Shown here: positions 9,778 through 19,644 of the stretch, piece after piece
How the letters are laid out: each line of letters opens with the position of its first letter
Numbering within the stretch: position 1 is the stretch's first letter
DNA from: Irineochytrium annulatum
Lineage: Eukaryota > Chytridiomycota > Chytridiomycetes > Chytridiales > Chytridiaceae
Direction of reading: 5' to 3'
DNA length: 26,989 nucleotides
NCBI GenBank assembly: GCA_027600665.1
Contig: JADGJL010000283.1
Span: forward strand, 1 to 26,989
Notes under the pieces: generated by a model
Database searches by the model: none
Told to the model about the DNA's origin: nothing
Seen by the model: only the letters and a program-made list of their open reading frames with translations
Translations under genes and position numbers: made by a program

Positions 9778-12700
9778 TCATTTCTTCTTCTTCCCCGAAA
9801 ACCGCGTCCCTAGTACCGGGCTGAGCTCCTCCACAACCTGCTGTGGATGGTAGTTCGCGCGATTTGCCGATTTCGGAGCAGGCTTTACTGACTGATTAAC
9901 CTGTAATATCGTAAGTAAAAAACATTCAAGGAGTTCTTGCTGTATACCCGTGTCTCGTCCATGGACGAAAACGGCCGCGAGTTGGACGACGCGTTCCTGT
10001 TCGTCCGTATGCCGCCGGATGGTTGTCGTCTGCGAAGAACGTTAGACACAAATGCGCGGTATTTGTTATAAACCTTGCACTGAATGGCCGAGGTGATGGC
10101 GCCCTTGTCCCTTTTACCGTGTCTGCGTCCGGGGTATCAAACAGAACATGTCGGTTGGCCTGTTGGGACAGGTAAGAGACAGGCAGATATGCTCTTGTGA
10201 TTAGAAGTTGTTAAAACTCTACCCACGTTTTTGTTGGGGAGGGAGGTCGTTGTTGCTTCTATTATCGCATCCTGTAGCGGCGCGTTCATCCCGAAACGTA
10301 TCGGAGGCAACCGCTTGTTCAAACCTACGGAGGTGGATGGTCTCGATTCCCTGAAGAACTTCTTAGCTTCACACCTTAAAATCACGAAAGGCGTATAACT
10401 CACCATCCGGAATGGGATACGTGCGACGGTCGACTGCTTCCAAGACCGATGCTGACGAAAAAATCAGCCGAAGCAATGTAAACGAGGCCTACCTGGTACC
10501 GAGAATGACGTCGGTCATCGCTGAACCCGCCATCGGCAGGGTTGAAAGCGGTGACAGGCGCATACCAGCGTTAATGCTTCTGATCGGCGTTACTCTACGT
10601 TCCATTTTCGCAATTAACGAAAACTTACTGGAACCGCTTCCAATTGTAATTCGAGGACTTCATCGCGGCGCTCTGCATCCGCACGTTCGCGTGCTGCTGG
10701 AAGACTTCGATATTGCGGGCGGACGTTGGCCGCGCAGACCCCGGTCGGTGAGCGACCCGACCGGAAGTCGGCCGAGCCGAGTCGGGTCTCACAAGCTCTG
10801 CTTGCGTGAATACGGAGTCGTAGCTACGACAGAGTTAGTACACTCGAACCGCCAAAAACTGCGACAGCAGAGGACGTCGTTCACCTTGTTCTGACTTTTG
10901 CGGAGGATTCGCGCTTTTGAAGAGGTACGGGTCGAATGGTGATGGCGCTCAAAAGGCTTTCGCTGTCCAACATAGAAATTTCGCTCTCCTCAACAAAATA
11001 CTCTGACGACGTTGCCGGCTGTATTCGTTTGATGGTTCCGTCTTGTGTACGTGCAAGGACTTCCATTACCGGCTGCAATACCGGTATGACCTGGAGGATC
11101 ATTCAGCACCCATTTGTTGCAAAAGCCCTCACCTCCGACCAAAGATCCTCAAACAGATGTTCGAGAATGTCTGCAAGGAACTTAGCTCTCCACACCACGT
11201 AAGCCTTCGCCACCAACCTTGTCTAATGCTCGCGTTCGGTGTAATTGGCGGGAACCCCCGTCGCCGCCGCGAACTCCTGACGAGTTTCTCTATATCCGTA
11301 TTGTCGCTACAACGAATTGTCAAACACTCTTCTCGTCTCGACAGAATTTAAAATGAAAACGTACGCATCATCATGCGCCAGCCACTCCTCATGCACGCCG
11401 TCCTGCGCAAACGTCTCCTCAACTTCTTTTCCCACGGTCCGGAAGCTCCCATCTACGCCGTCGTCAATTACCAGCAGACGTTGCGGGCAGTTTGTCGGCC
11501 GGAGAAAGGTTGTGTACGACGTCGTGTGCAACTCATACAACGGACAGGATACGTTCTTTAGCATCTGAAGGATATCATAGGCATTGATCTCCGAATAAGA
11601 AAATATTCCCGTAGCACTCCTCTCGGTGATCGCTATTGAGGCAGATGCGTCCTCATCCCCCTCATCCCTCGAAGTGGCGTAGAAATCCTGCGCGTTCCAA
11701 TGGATAAACACAAGGGAGTGGTTTGATGCTTGCCGTGGGAGAGTTGATCCTTCGACCGACTGCTTCAATGAGGCCGTATCCGACATGAGGAGCACAAAGG
11801 ATCCCTGCTCCTTCAGCTCATCATACTGCGCCAAGTGGGTCCGGCACGCGTCCACGCCTCCGGTCCCTCCCACCACCACCTCCACCTTGATCAAGCTCTG
11901 TTTATCGGTAGCCTTGCTCAAGTCCCGCGTCGAGTGCGGATCCCGCGGTGTCGGCGTCGCGCACCGCCGTTCCTCCGAAGTGGTTTGCTGGTACTTAAAC
12001 ATGTACCACTTCGACTTCAGGCTCCGTTCCTTCACCTCCATCAGGATCTTTAACGCCTCCGCCGTCCTCGTTTCAGCCCAGCTGAACACCCCTTGGTGGG
12101 GCGAATCCGGAACATAGCGCTCCGGCTCGGGAGGTTCTCCTGGTCGGTGCGCCAAGTCCGTCCGCAACCCCAGCCCCTGCACCGCAAACGACGTCGGGTC
12201 ACTCCTGCTGACGCGTGATGAAAGCTCAGTTTTGTCCTGGTGCCCGGGTATCATGAAGTACGGCGAGATGCAGCGAGCCTGTGTGTTCGAGATGTACTCG
12301 TACCCATTCTCATAAGAAGGTAAAATCTGATGTCCCCGTACGCTAACGTGACCAGGTGATTAGGCTAAGGGCGACTGATAAGCGAAGAACCAACCGAATG
12401 TGTGGGAACAGTTTTGACCATTCCCGACATTCGAGCGCCAACTGCTTCGCATTGCCATGCAGCAGGTCCAGACTATCATCCTCTACAAAGCGTCATGTCA
12501 GCGTTGCGCATGCGGCCCAATGCGACATGCCTGCGAACAGGAACATATCCAGTTTTTCCAGCATCTGGTTCACCTCCACCGTTGCCTGGGCATCAAAGTC
12601 CTACCCATCATTTAGAACTATGCAGTTTTGTCGAAAGCCCAAGATGCGTAACCTGCTCTGTCGATGCCTCGCTCCAGTCGCTGCTCGGTGGGAAATTCGG

Positions 12701-12796
12701 GACCACAGGCCTGCCCGTCGAATCTGTGACGCCCGAGGAGACGCCCGACAGCGTCGCATTCTCCAAGTCACGCGAGGGATCGTGGAGCATCATCAT
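9778..12796 (-). CDS. FAM149/DUF3719-like protein (putative cilium-associated)
   Basis: Fourteen exons on the minus strand: 12796-12653, 12600-12527, 12472-12391, 12326-11365, 11306-11218, 11170-11133, 11090-10885, 10823-10629, 10520-10493, 10451-10404, 10350-10223, 10159-10118, 10029-9948 and 9900-9778. Every phase agrees, giving 746 residues, near the size of vertebrate FAM149A. The DUF3719 hallmark, a conserved Trp followed by a His-Leu-Arg-like motif, appears as ECREWSKLFPHIRL (about 87-100) and then ENGYEY. A second conserved-looking segment at about 437-463 reads GFPPITPNASIRQ then DILEHLFEDLWSE. The middle is long and low in conservation; the C-terminus is basic, Ser/Asn-rich and ends FSGKKKK. 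Animal FAM149 proteins are linked to primary cilia. Exons 9-12 are the least certain, because another frame is also open between 10118 and 10451. The start is the first of three ATGs, preceded by an in-frame stop. Confidence 0.72.
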
Positions 12797-12933
12797 GGTC
12801 GGGTCCGTCCTCCGGGGGGCCGCCGAGCTCTTGATCGCCGGCCTCACTCTCTAAGTTAGTTGTGAAGGCCACCAGATTTGACAACAATCCCGCGATCTCT
12901 GCCTTCGGTCGCTCGGCCTCGGGCGGGATCGCG
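12797..12933. promoter_or_regulatory. Shared upstream region of the FAM149-like and SNAPC3 genes
   Basis: The two genes diverge here with at most about 140 bp between start codons, so the promoter must be shared or overlap 5' exons. No TATA box or other named site is evident. The SNAPC3 frame is open from 12835, so its true 5' end may lie within this stretch. Confidence 0.4.
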
Positions 12934-14335
12934 ATGCCAAAGTCCCTGGCCCGGGGTTGGACCAGCGGGGACCTCGAGTCGCCCGTGGTATCGCTTCGTC
13001 AGTTCAAGGTCGGGGCCCTGCTGATTCTGGAGACGTTGGCTTTTGACCGGATGGTGGCCGACGACGACGGGGCTGTGCTGGAGACGGACGGCGGGACGAT
13101 GCCGTCGTTCATCCGGATTCATGACGAGTTTAGGCCGGTGCTGGATCGCGAAGTGGCGGAAGATGCATCCGAAGGGACGAGCTTGCCCACGAGCAATCAC
13201 GAACGTTGGTGGATTTGCTGCGCTGCTGGGGATGGGTGACAAACTATGGATGCAGGACGCGGAAAGGTGCTGGATGCACTCGTCAGTGCCGTCACCAATT
13301 CTCCACTTGAGTGCCTTCGAAAGACGAACCGGCACGTGTGTGTACGCAAAGAAGCGACCCACATCAACCTGGTGGACTATCATAACGTTCCGTTTCGAAA
13401 GGTTTGCGAAGCACTTCCTCTTCATGCGATTTGGTATAAAAATGACGTGTAGGCTACCCTAGAGGATCGCCGCAATTTTAATGATATCGTGTTGACAGTC
13501 GCATTCTATCATCCACGGCGGGTCGTGTCGAAAACGGTGGAGATTGTTGTGCTTGGGGAGCAAACTCTCACCAACCTGCGAGATCACTTTAATTGCTTGG
13601 TAAGACCTTCATTTTTGTCACGATAGCATAGGTGACGTTACCAAGTCGGATTTCCTCGAGTTCAATGAAGATCATGGAAACCAATCAAATCTTAATACGC
13701 CGGCGCGGAAACTATCAAGCTCATATTTCTTCATCGAAGGCATGTTTTACGTCGACATGAGACATCCTAATGCTGTGGATTACAGCGAGTACGTTTTTAT
13801 CTGGATTTTCCCTGCATTACTGACTTTTGGCCAGGAACGTGATCAACTGGTCAAGGCATGACGACCGTTACAAGCTCTTCTCGCAGCGACCGTTTCAAAA
13901 AGCGCTAATGTCGGGTCAGAGATTTATCGACATGGCAGTGAGGTTCAACATCCCGTACCTTTTCGTTCACCAAGGGAACTGCGAACATATTTTTGTCATT
14001 AAAGAGGCGAGGTAACTGACGGCGCATCGTAACACTCATTTCTTAACTCTTCACAGGCTGCCGGATCCTGCGCGGGATAACTTTGACAAATCCCAATATC
14101 CACGGACGGTGTTTGAGTCGAAGCCGCCGAGTATCAAATGCAACGTCTGCGGACTTTACGCGGCAACGTAATCATGCATATTGGTATCGTCAACTAATTG
14201 GGGACTAGGAACGTGGTAAATTATAAGAACGCGCCGTCAAGCTTGAGTATATGGTGTGATCAGTGCAAGAATCTATACAGAGGATCTGAGGCTAGCGAGG
14301 CTGTGGAAGTTTCGTTTTACTTTACTTGTGAATAG
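12934..14335 (+). CDS. SNAPC3: snRNA-activating protein complex subunit 3 (SNAP50) homologue
   Basis: Core subunit of the complex that binds proximal sequence elements and drives Pol II and Pol III transcription of small nuclear RNA genes. Exons: 12934-13204, 13256-13401, 13453-13599, 13646-13788, 13835-14011, 14057-14167 and 14209-14335. Introns are 41-51 nt, all in phase, giving 373 residues. Family motifs are NDIVLTVAFYHP, LGEQTLTNLRDHFNCLSD, SYFFIEGMFYVDMRHP, DYSENVINWSRH and IPYLFVHQGNCEHIFVI. The C-terminal zinc-binding part has IKCNVCGLYA and IWCDQCKNLY. The body from exon 2 onward is secure. The start is not: I chose the first ATG in the open frame (MPKSLARGW), but the frame runs 33 codons further upstream without an ATG, so an extra 5' exon is possible. 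Confidence 0.9.
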
Positions 14336-14602
14336 CGTGTGGGCGTTTTGCGGAATGAGAGCTTGGCTATGGATTTCTTCCTTTGCTTCTTATCAAACTT
14401 TCTTGGCGGTTTAGGCTCGCCTTCGGGTTTCATGTTCATTGTACCGTATGGATAGATACCTTCTGTGTTTTATTTATTTTGTTTTGAGTCGCTGAGTGTT
14501 ACCACGCAAGCTCGTACATTTCGTTGTTTGCTATTCAATTGTACTTCGTTGTCCGATAATTATTCGCAAACCACCTGACTTTGTGCCATCCGTGGCTCGT
14601 CC

Positions 14603-16083
14603 ATGGAAAGCCTGTACCTCCTTGTAGGCTGCCGGGTACGTGGTGGTCTCTTTTGCATTCGAAACTACGTGGAGCAGGCCCTGATCAGCCTTACTACAGG
14701 CAAATCAGCCCTCGTCATGGGCATCCTGGAGGTTCTCGACCTTGATTTTCCTATGCCGCGCGAAGAAGTCGAGATTGACCGCGAAACCCTCGTCAACTGC
14801 CTCCTCGTCTCGCGCTCGTTCTTCCACGCCACCTGTGCCGTGTTCTGGTCTGTCGCTTAGCTGGACATCGACGGAACTCTCATAAGGCGCACATGGGGGG
14901 AGCCCTATGAATTGACTGGATGGCGTTGGAAGTCCGCGGCACCGGCGACGGGCTCGCCGACGATGTGGCGCGCATTGGAGACGTGGGGTGGCGGTGGAGG
15001 CTACTTGCAGTCCGTAAGGGAACTCGTTGTCGAAGTTCAGGGCAAGAGACGCCGCCTCATAGTGAACGTCGCCGGCCTGGGCTCCTGGCTGAGACCATTA
15101 CACTATGTCATGCGGGGTGAGGGCGATCAAGGTGCGAAGACTTCAAGATATTGCGCGGTTGGATCTTGTGGCTTTAAAGGCACTGAGCTGCTGGCATCGG
15201 TCCTCACTCGTTCCGGAAACCGAGTAACTGACTCGGATGCTGGCGAGGCAGTCGGCGGTCACGGACCTGTCAGTCGACCCATGCAGCAGCAAAATCCGTC
15301 AGAAATTCCTGTCGTTTATCAAGCGCGACCTGAAGAGACTCAATTTCAACGACTATGCCGACTTGTTGTCTTACTCAGATTTGCAAATATCCGGGAGTTT
15401 GGAAAAGATTTGCAAGAGCTGAGCGTAAATCTCATGGCCTCCGATCATTCGCTTGCGCAAGATCTTCCCGTGGTGTCTCTGGTGCTTGACGAACCGGAAT
15501 CAGATATGAATCTGCTGCGCTATCGAAGACTCTCAATATGTGTGCACTATCGATCGCTTTAGAGACGAGAGGCCGCTATGTACAGTGCTCTTCCCGGGTT
15601 AAATCGTCTCAAGTACTTCGACGCTGGAACGCTTCCGAACAAGATAGAGCCGTTACCGGGCAAGCTTGCACCGATCTCGTCTCAGCGGCAGCTGACTCTC
15701 TCCGACCTCGAAGCAAGGCCACATAAGTTTGATAACTTCGATGGTGTCTTCTCGCGGGACTACGCAGGCTTACTCATCCAGAAAAACTTGATATTTTGCA
15801 TTGGTAAGGTGGCCACCTCAACTCGACTATGTAGTGTTGATGACAGCCCTTCGTAAGCTGGAATGCCTGTATCTGAGTGTGCCAGATGACGAGGAATTCA
15901 GTCTCCTCGGCGGTTTATGGCAAAACCTCATGAGTCTCGACCTTACTAACGTCACTCTCGTGGTTGACGAGACGAAGCCTTTGCGCCTACCTAGGATGAA
16001 ATGGCTGCGTATATCGACGGACTTGATGCGCGAATTATTGACGAAGTTGCGGAAGACTTTGAGGACGAATCCTAGGAGTTGCT
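14603..16083 (+). pseudogene. Decayed F-box/leucine-rich-repeat-like gene
   Basis: Fragments of one apparent protein lie in order on the + strand but in different frames. An F-box-like start (ILEVLDLDFP, TLVNCLLVSRSFFHATCAVF) runs to a TAG at 14858. The same frame then continues as LDIDGTL. From about 15130 a second frame carries IARLDLVALKALSCWHRSS, another stop near 15225, then KFLSFIKRDLKRLNFNDYAD. Later pieces are LQELSVNL (first frame), LPGLNRLKYFDAG, and LRKLECLYLSVPDDEEFSLL with LMSLDLTNVTL. The LxxLxL patterns suggest leucine-rich repeats. I found no set of GT/AG introns that reconciles the frames, so decay is the simplest reading; a heavily spliced gene is not excluded. Confidence 0.55.
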
Positions 16084-16763
16084 GGAAGACCTAAGATTGC
16101 CCCACGCCTTCATCGCCTGCAAGAACCCAATATAGTGACGCCAAAGAGGAAACTCTAGAATGGGATTGAGCTTTCGGCAAGACATCAAGATCAGATGTAT
16201 GGATATAAATGGGTCAGAGATATGTATTTGCTCCAGACTGTTGAAACGGTACATGAGTTAAAATCTGACGTAGCGGCAGTATCAGCAGTAAACGAAGAGA
16301 CACTGAAGAGACTGACATAGGACCGCCGATCGTTCAGGGAGAATGGCTCTACCTAGCAACTTCATTGATGTACATGGCAACGTGGTGGCATTCAGATGTC
16401 GCGGACGGACTCTAATCGCCGATATTTATTCCCCAAAATCATCCAAGGCACAGTAAAATTGAGATACATAGATCGGAAGATCAGGGTGTGAGTGTGTAGT
16501 GTGGTGTATAAGCATAAATAAAGCAGGCAATAGCATACAGCGGAACATGCTAAGCATATCAGGGGATTTTAAATACGATAACCACAAGAATATGCAACGT
16601 TTGCCGAAGTAACAAATAAGAAGGCCAAAGAAAATACAACGTTCTGTGGTTTTTACGTGAAAAGTAGGCGAGTAGGGGTAGTCACATTCAGAAGATGAAA
16701 GCATACAAGGAAAAGGATAACAATAACAAAAGCAAATACAAGCGAAAAAAGTTACGAGCATCG
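16084..16763. other. Gene-less AT-rich stretch
   Basis: About 680 bp between the pseudogene and the F-box-like gene stop. The frames present are short and of low complexity. The right half, 16500-16760, is A-rich on the + strand. Confidence 0.5.
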
Positions 16764-18032
16764 CTACTGTTTCCTCCCATCCTCCTTCCCATTTACCAAC
16801 CGCTGGAACATCTCCAACCCGCTCCCCGTCAACTTCCTCCCATTCACCGTGACCGCGTGGTTCAGGAAAAGCGTCGGCAGATCCCTCACGCTCGTGTACC
16901 CCAGCTGTCCCTGATACGGAACGATCGCAACCCTCAGCCTCCTCCTCCCATCCGGGTAATCATAGCTCCAGCTAAATCCCTCCCTACCCCACCTCGGGTT
17001 CGACGGCACCTGCTCAAACACAAACAGGGATTTCAGGACCTCCCGCCCGTCGTACCCGGCGCACTCGCCGCACGTGTGATCCACCTTTGCGCCCGCCGGC
17101 GGCCCGCCGTGTGGGGCCGACGGCGCGAGCTGACCCGACGCGACGGCGGCGTCGAGGGCGGCGCGGTAGCACGGCAGCGTCTCGCGGTGGTCGAAGAAGG
17201 CCGAGTTCAACTGGCCGCCGCGGGCGAGGTGGAGCGACACGCCGCCGAGGTAGTCATACGAATCCGAGAAGGCCATGTGCTCGAAGTAAACCCGGGGCTC
17301 CTTCCTCGTCTCCGTCGACGACCTCCGAGTGGAGCCGCGCGCGATGCAGTCGTCGCTGAGCGCCCTGGGGATCTTTGAGACGGGCGCGCCATCCTTGTCC
17401 GTGGCCGCCGCGCCACCGCCGCCCTCGTTCTCCACGTCATGCCAGAGCCCGAACACGAGGTGGTCGTACGTGTGAATCTTGGTCTGGATCGTGACCTCGC
17501 TCTCTATCAAGTCCGCGTGGGATGCCAGGGAACCGGGGTCGGCCGTGTTGTAGTCAATCCATGATGCCGGGTCGTCGAGTAAGTGATTTAGGCGTCTGCA
17601 ACACCGCATCAGGTTGACGCCGCCGAAGAAGCCAGACTTCATGGCAACGGCGATGAGGAGCTCGGACGGGAGGTGGAGGAGCGTCAGGCGCTGGCCTGAC
17701 GCCGGCTTCGCGTACAGGAGCTCCGGAGACGCAAGTTCGATGGGGGTCTTCTTGACTGTAGTCTTCGGGGAAGCTACCGGACTCAGAACGGGAGAGACAG
17801 GGGAAGGCAGCATAGATGCGGGGGAGGTTGCTGGGTGCATGGGTGGGCCGATGATGACGGTGGGCACCGAGACGGACGGGAAGAGCCTCCGGGACAAGAA
17901 GGACCGCCGGGAGGTCGTTGAGCCCGACGCGGGGGCCGCGGCAGAGGTCGAGGACGACGGCGGTGCGCGGGTAGGTCGGGCCATCATCAATTTGCAGTGC
18001 TGTTGGGATGTCGGTCTGTTGGGCCAACACAT
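16764..18032 (-). CDS. F-box-like protein, single exon
   Basis: Uninterrupted 422-codon frame on the minus strand. An in-frame TGA lies just before the ATG, which fixes the start. The first ~110 residues are Ser/Pro/Ala-rich and probably disordered. At about 116-160 there is an F-box-like helical segment: LLHLPSELLIAVAMKSGFFG, then LMRCCRRLNHLL and WIDYN. This suggests a substrate-recognition subunit of an SCF ubiquitin ligase, though the match is only moderate. The rest is a globular region I do not recognise, with VFGLWHDVENEGG, YFEHMAFSDSYDYLGGVSLH, the Cys-containing CGECAGYDGREVL, and RWGREGFSWSYDYPDGRRRL. It is the only intron-free gene of its size here apart from URA3. Its stop lies 78 bp from the ISY1 stop codon on the same strand. 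Confidence 0.68.
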   Translation of the reverse strand: MCWPNRPTSQQHCKLMMARPTRAPPSSSTSAAAPASGSTTSRRSFLSRRLFPSVSVPTVIIGPPMHPATSPASMLPSPVSPVLSPVASPKTTVKKTPIELASPELLYAKPASGQRLTLLHLPSELLIAVAMKSGFFGGVNLMRCCRRLNHLLDDPASWIDYNTADPGSLASHADLIESEVTIQTKIHTYDHLVFGLWHDVENEGGGGAAATDKDGAPVSKIPRALSDDCIARGSTRRSSTETRKEPRVYFEHMAFSDSYDYLGGVSLHLARGGQLNSAFFDHRETLPCYRAALDAAVASGQLAPSAPHGGPPAGAKVDHTCGECAGYDGREVLKSLFVFEQVPSNPRWGREGFSWSYDYPDGRRRLRVAIVPYQGQLGYTSVRDLPTLFLNHAVTVNGRKLTGSGLEMFQRLVNGKEDGRKQ

Positions 18033-18110
18033 GATTCAAGTACGAGTTGCTTGAAACACAACTGCGAGTGACGCCACCGACGCCACATATCCGAAAGAAT
18101 ATTTACAATA

Positions 18111-19223
18111 TTATTCTCCATTTTCCTCGTCCTTGCCCGTGTCCGCCGTCTCCCCGAGAAATCTGTCGGCCAGCTCCTGTTTCCGTCTCCGCAGCAGCCA
18201 CGCCTCGACGTCTTCCTTGGTCGGAATATCAACCCGTGTGAGGTACATATGCTCGTCCGGCAGCACTGCCGCACCGGCCCGCTTTGCCCGTTTCGTCGGT
18301 GACTCTTCATCCTCAGCGTCATCCTCCACCATCGGGTCCCCTTCGTCGTTTTCGTCATCAACATCCCCTCGGAGCGCTTTGATGAAAAAAAGAAAAGGTT
18401 ACCCCACGCCACTCGCACAAATAACCGCAACAGTCACATACCTCTCCGCTCCAGAAGGGCTTCATAAGCCACCAGCCTCCCGTCGTCCTCGTCCCTGTAT
18501 CCATAGTAATCGGCGTCGACGCGTTTCCGCATCTCGCCTCGCTGGACGGGCGTCTCCTCGGTTTCTACGTTCGCCTCAATGAGCAAAGGGGAAATAAGTG
18601 GCAACAATAACATACCCTCCTTCTGAAAGAGCTCCTTTACCCCCGGCAAATCTCTCGCCCGTCCAAAATACCGGTACCCTCTGCTGCCGGGGACCTCGAT
18701 GCCGTCGTCGCCCATTAAGCGTGGTGCGGATTTCTTTTCACAGATTTCGGTAATTAGGACAATAACGGACTTAACCAGAGAAAAAATAGGTGACTTACCC
18801 TGTAATCAGGCCCGCCAAGCTCCTTGATCCGGTTCTCCCACGCGCGTTTCTCCTTAAGCAGCTTGTTGATATGGTCGTTCAAATCCCGAACGGCAAATTC
18901 GGTAAGGGTGGCTTTCATTAGGCGTAAGTACAAAGATCCAAAGAAACAAAACTCAAAGACACAAAAGCGCGGCCAGCTTACAATCCTGAATCTTCGCCAC
19001 TTTCCTCCCGATCTCCCTGATGAGGTTCCCCCTCCACCGGTCGGCCTCCTTAAAGTCCTGGACCATGTTCACGCTCGCGGGCCGCTTCTCGAAGCGCCGG
19101 CCCAGGCCCATCTCAGCGGCCTGGGCCTCGCGGAACCGATACAGCATCGACTGGGCCTTCTCCTCATTGCGAGCCTGCGGGCTGCGTGGTTAGTTCGCGA
19201 GTTGATGATGAGCACCGCACCAT
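18111..19223 (-). CDS. ISY1: Pre-mRNA splicing factor ISY1
   Basis: Component of the Prp19/NTC-associated spliceosome that stabilises the first catalytic step. Exons on the minus strand: 19223-19221 (the ATG alone), 19174-18982, 18911-18799, 18733-18616, 18564-18442 and 18376-18111. The joins are in phase and give 271 residues. The conserved N-terminus MARNEEKAQSML is only formed by joining the lone ATG to exon 2, which supports that unusual exon. Further family blocks are YRFREAQAAEMG, RWRGNLIREIGRKVAKIQD, VRDLNDHINKLLKEKRAWE, RIKELGGPDYR, GSRGYRYFGRARDLPGVKEL and RVDADYYGYRDEDDG. The C-terminus is acidic with a basic patch (PTKRAKRAG). It shares its upstream region with the hydrolase gene. 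Confidence 0.96.
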
Positions 19224-19644
19224 TTCGCTGGATTATCGAAGTTGACAATTTGGCAAACATCGCTTTCTCGTGACATCCCTCCCCATCTTTGGTCCTTACA
19301 TGAGCAATCGTCCTATACCCGAGGACAACGAGTCCTGTTTGCCTAAGATATAATGAAGTAGAATTAACTTTTTTTACCGCTTTGTCCACAACAAATACGT
19401 GAAGGTTTATTTATCCCAGCACTTAAGCCCGGCCCAAATTGTGAGTGTGCCAACTTGGAATGGAGGCGCTCCCATGGAAGGCTTTCATTATTCTGTAGAC
19501 TTGGTAGCTTCCACATGCGCATGTTTCCGGTCGTTGGTCGGGAACCAAGGAATAAGGGTTTTAAAACCTGGTCACACAGCGTTGGCGTTTAAAACCCGCG
19601 GTTTTTGTCTGCACCGTCTTGCGGAAAAAGCTTGGGCATCAGAA
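19224..19644. promoter_or_regulatory. Divergent intergenic region between ISY1 and the hydrolase
   Basis: About 420 bp separating two divergent start codons, so it should contain both promoters. The hydrolase frame stays open upstream to about 19399, but that part has no conserved look and I treat it as leader sequence. An AT-rich patch lies at 19350-19415. Confidence 0.45.

Noticed and set aside
11171..11220. Continuous reading through TRLVAKAYVVWRAKF as coding
   Set aside because: It needs a 33-nt intron, shorter than any other here. A 47-nt intron with a strong CCTTGCAG acceptor explains the region better.
11307..12254. The 315-codon minus-strand frame as a separate gene ending in FDNSL
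   Set aside because: A strong GTACGT donor at 11364 and an acceptor at 11307 join it in phase to the next exon, and the upstream exon also joins in frame, so it is exon 4 of the FAM149-like gene.
12402..12854. 150-codon + strand frame opposite the FAM149-like 5' exons
   Set aside because: It is antisense to spliced exons carrying the conserved motif and shows no family resemblance.
19399..19644. N-terminal extension of the hydrolase (82 residues)
   Set aside because: The frame is open but the composition is unlike the gene body, and family similarity begins after the 19645 ATG. A targeting presequence is not fully excluded.
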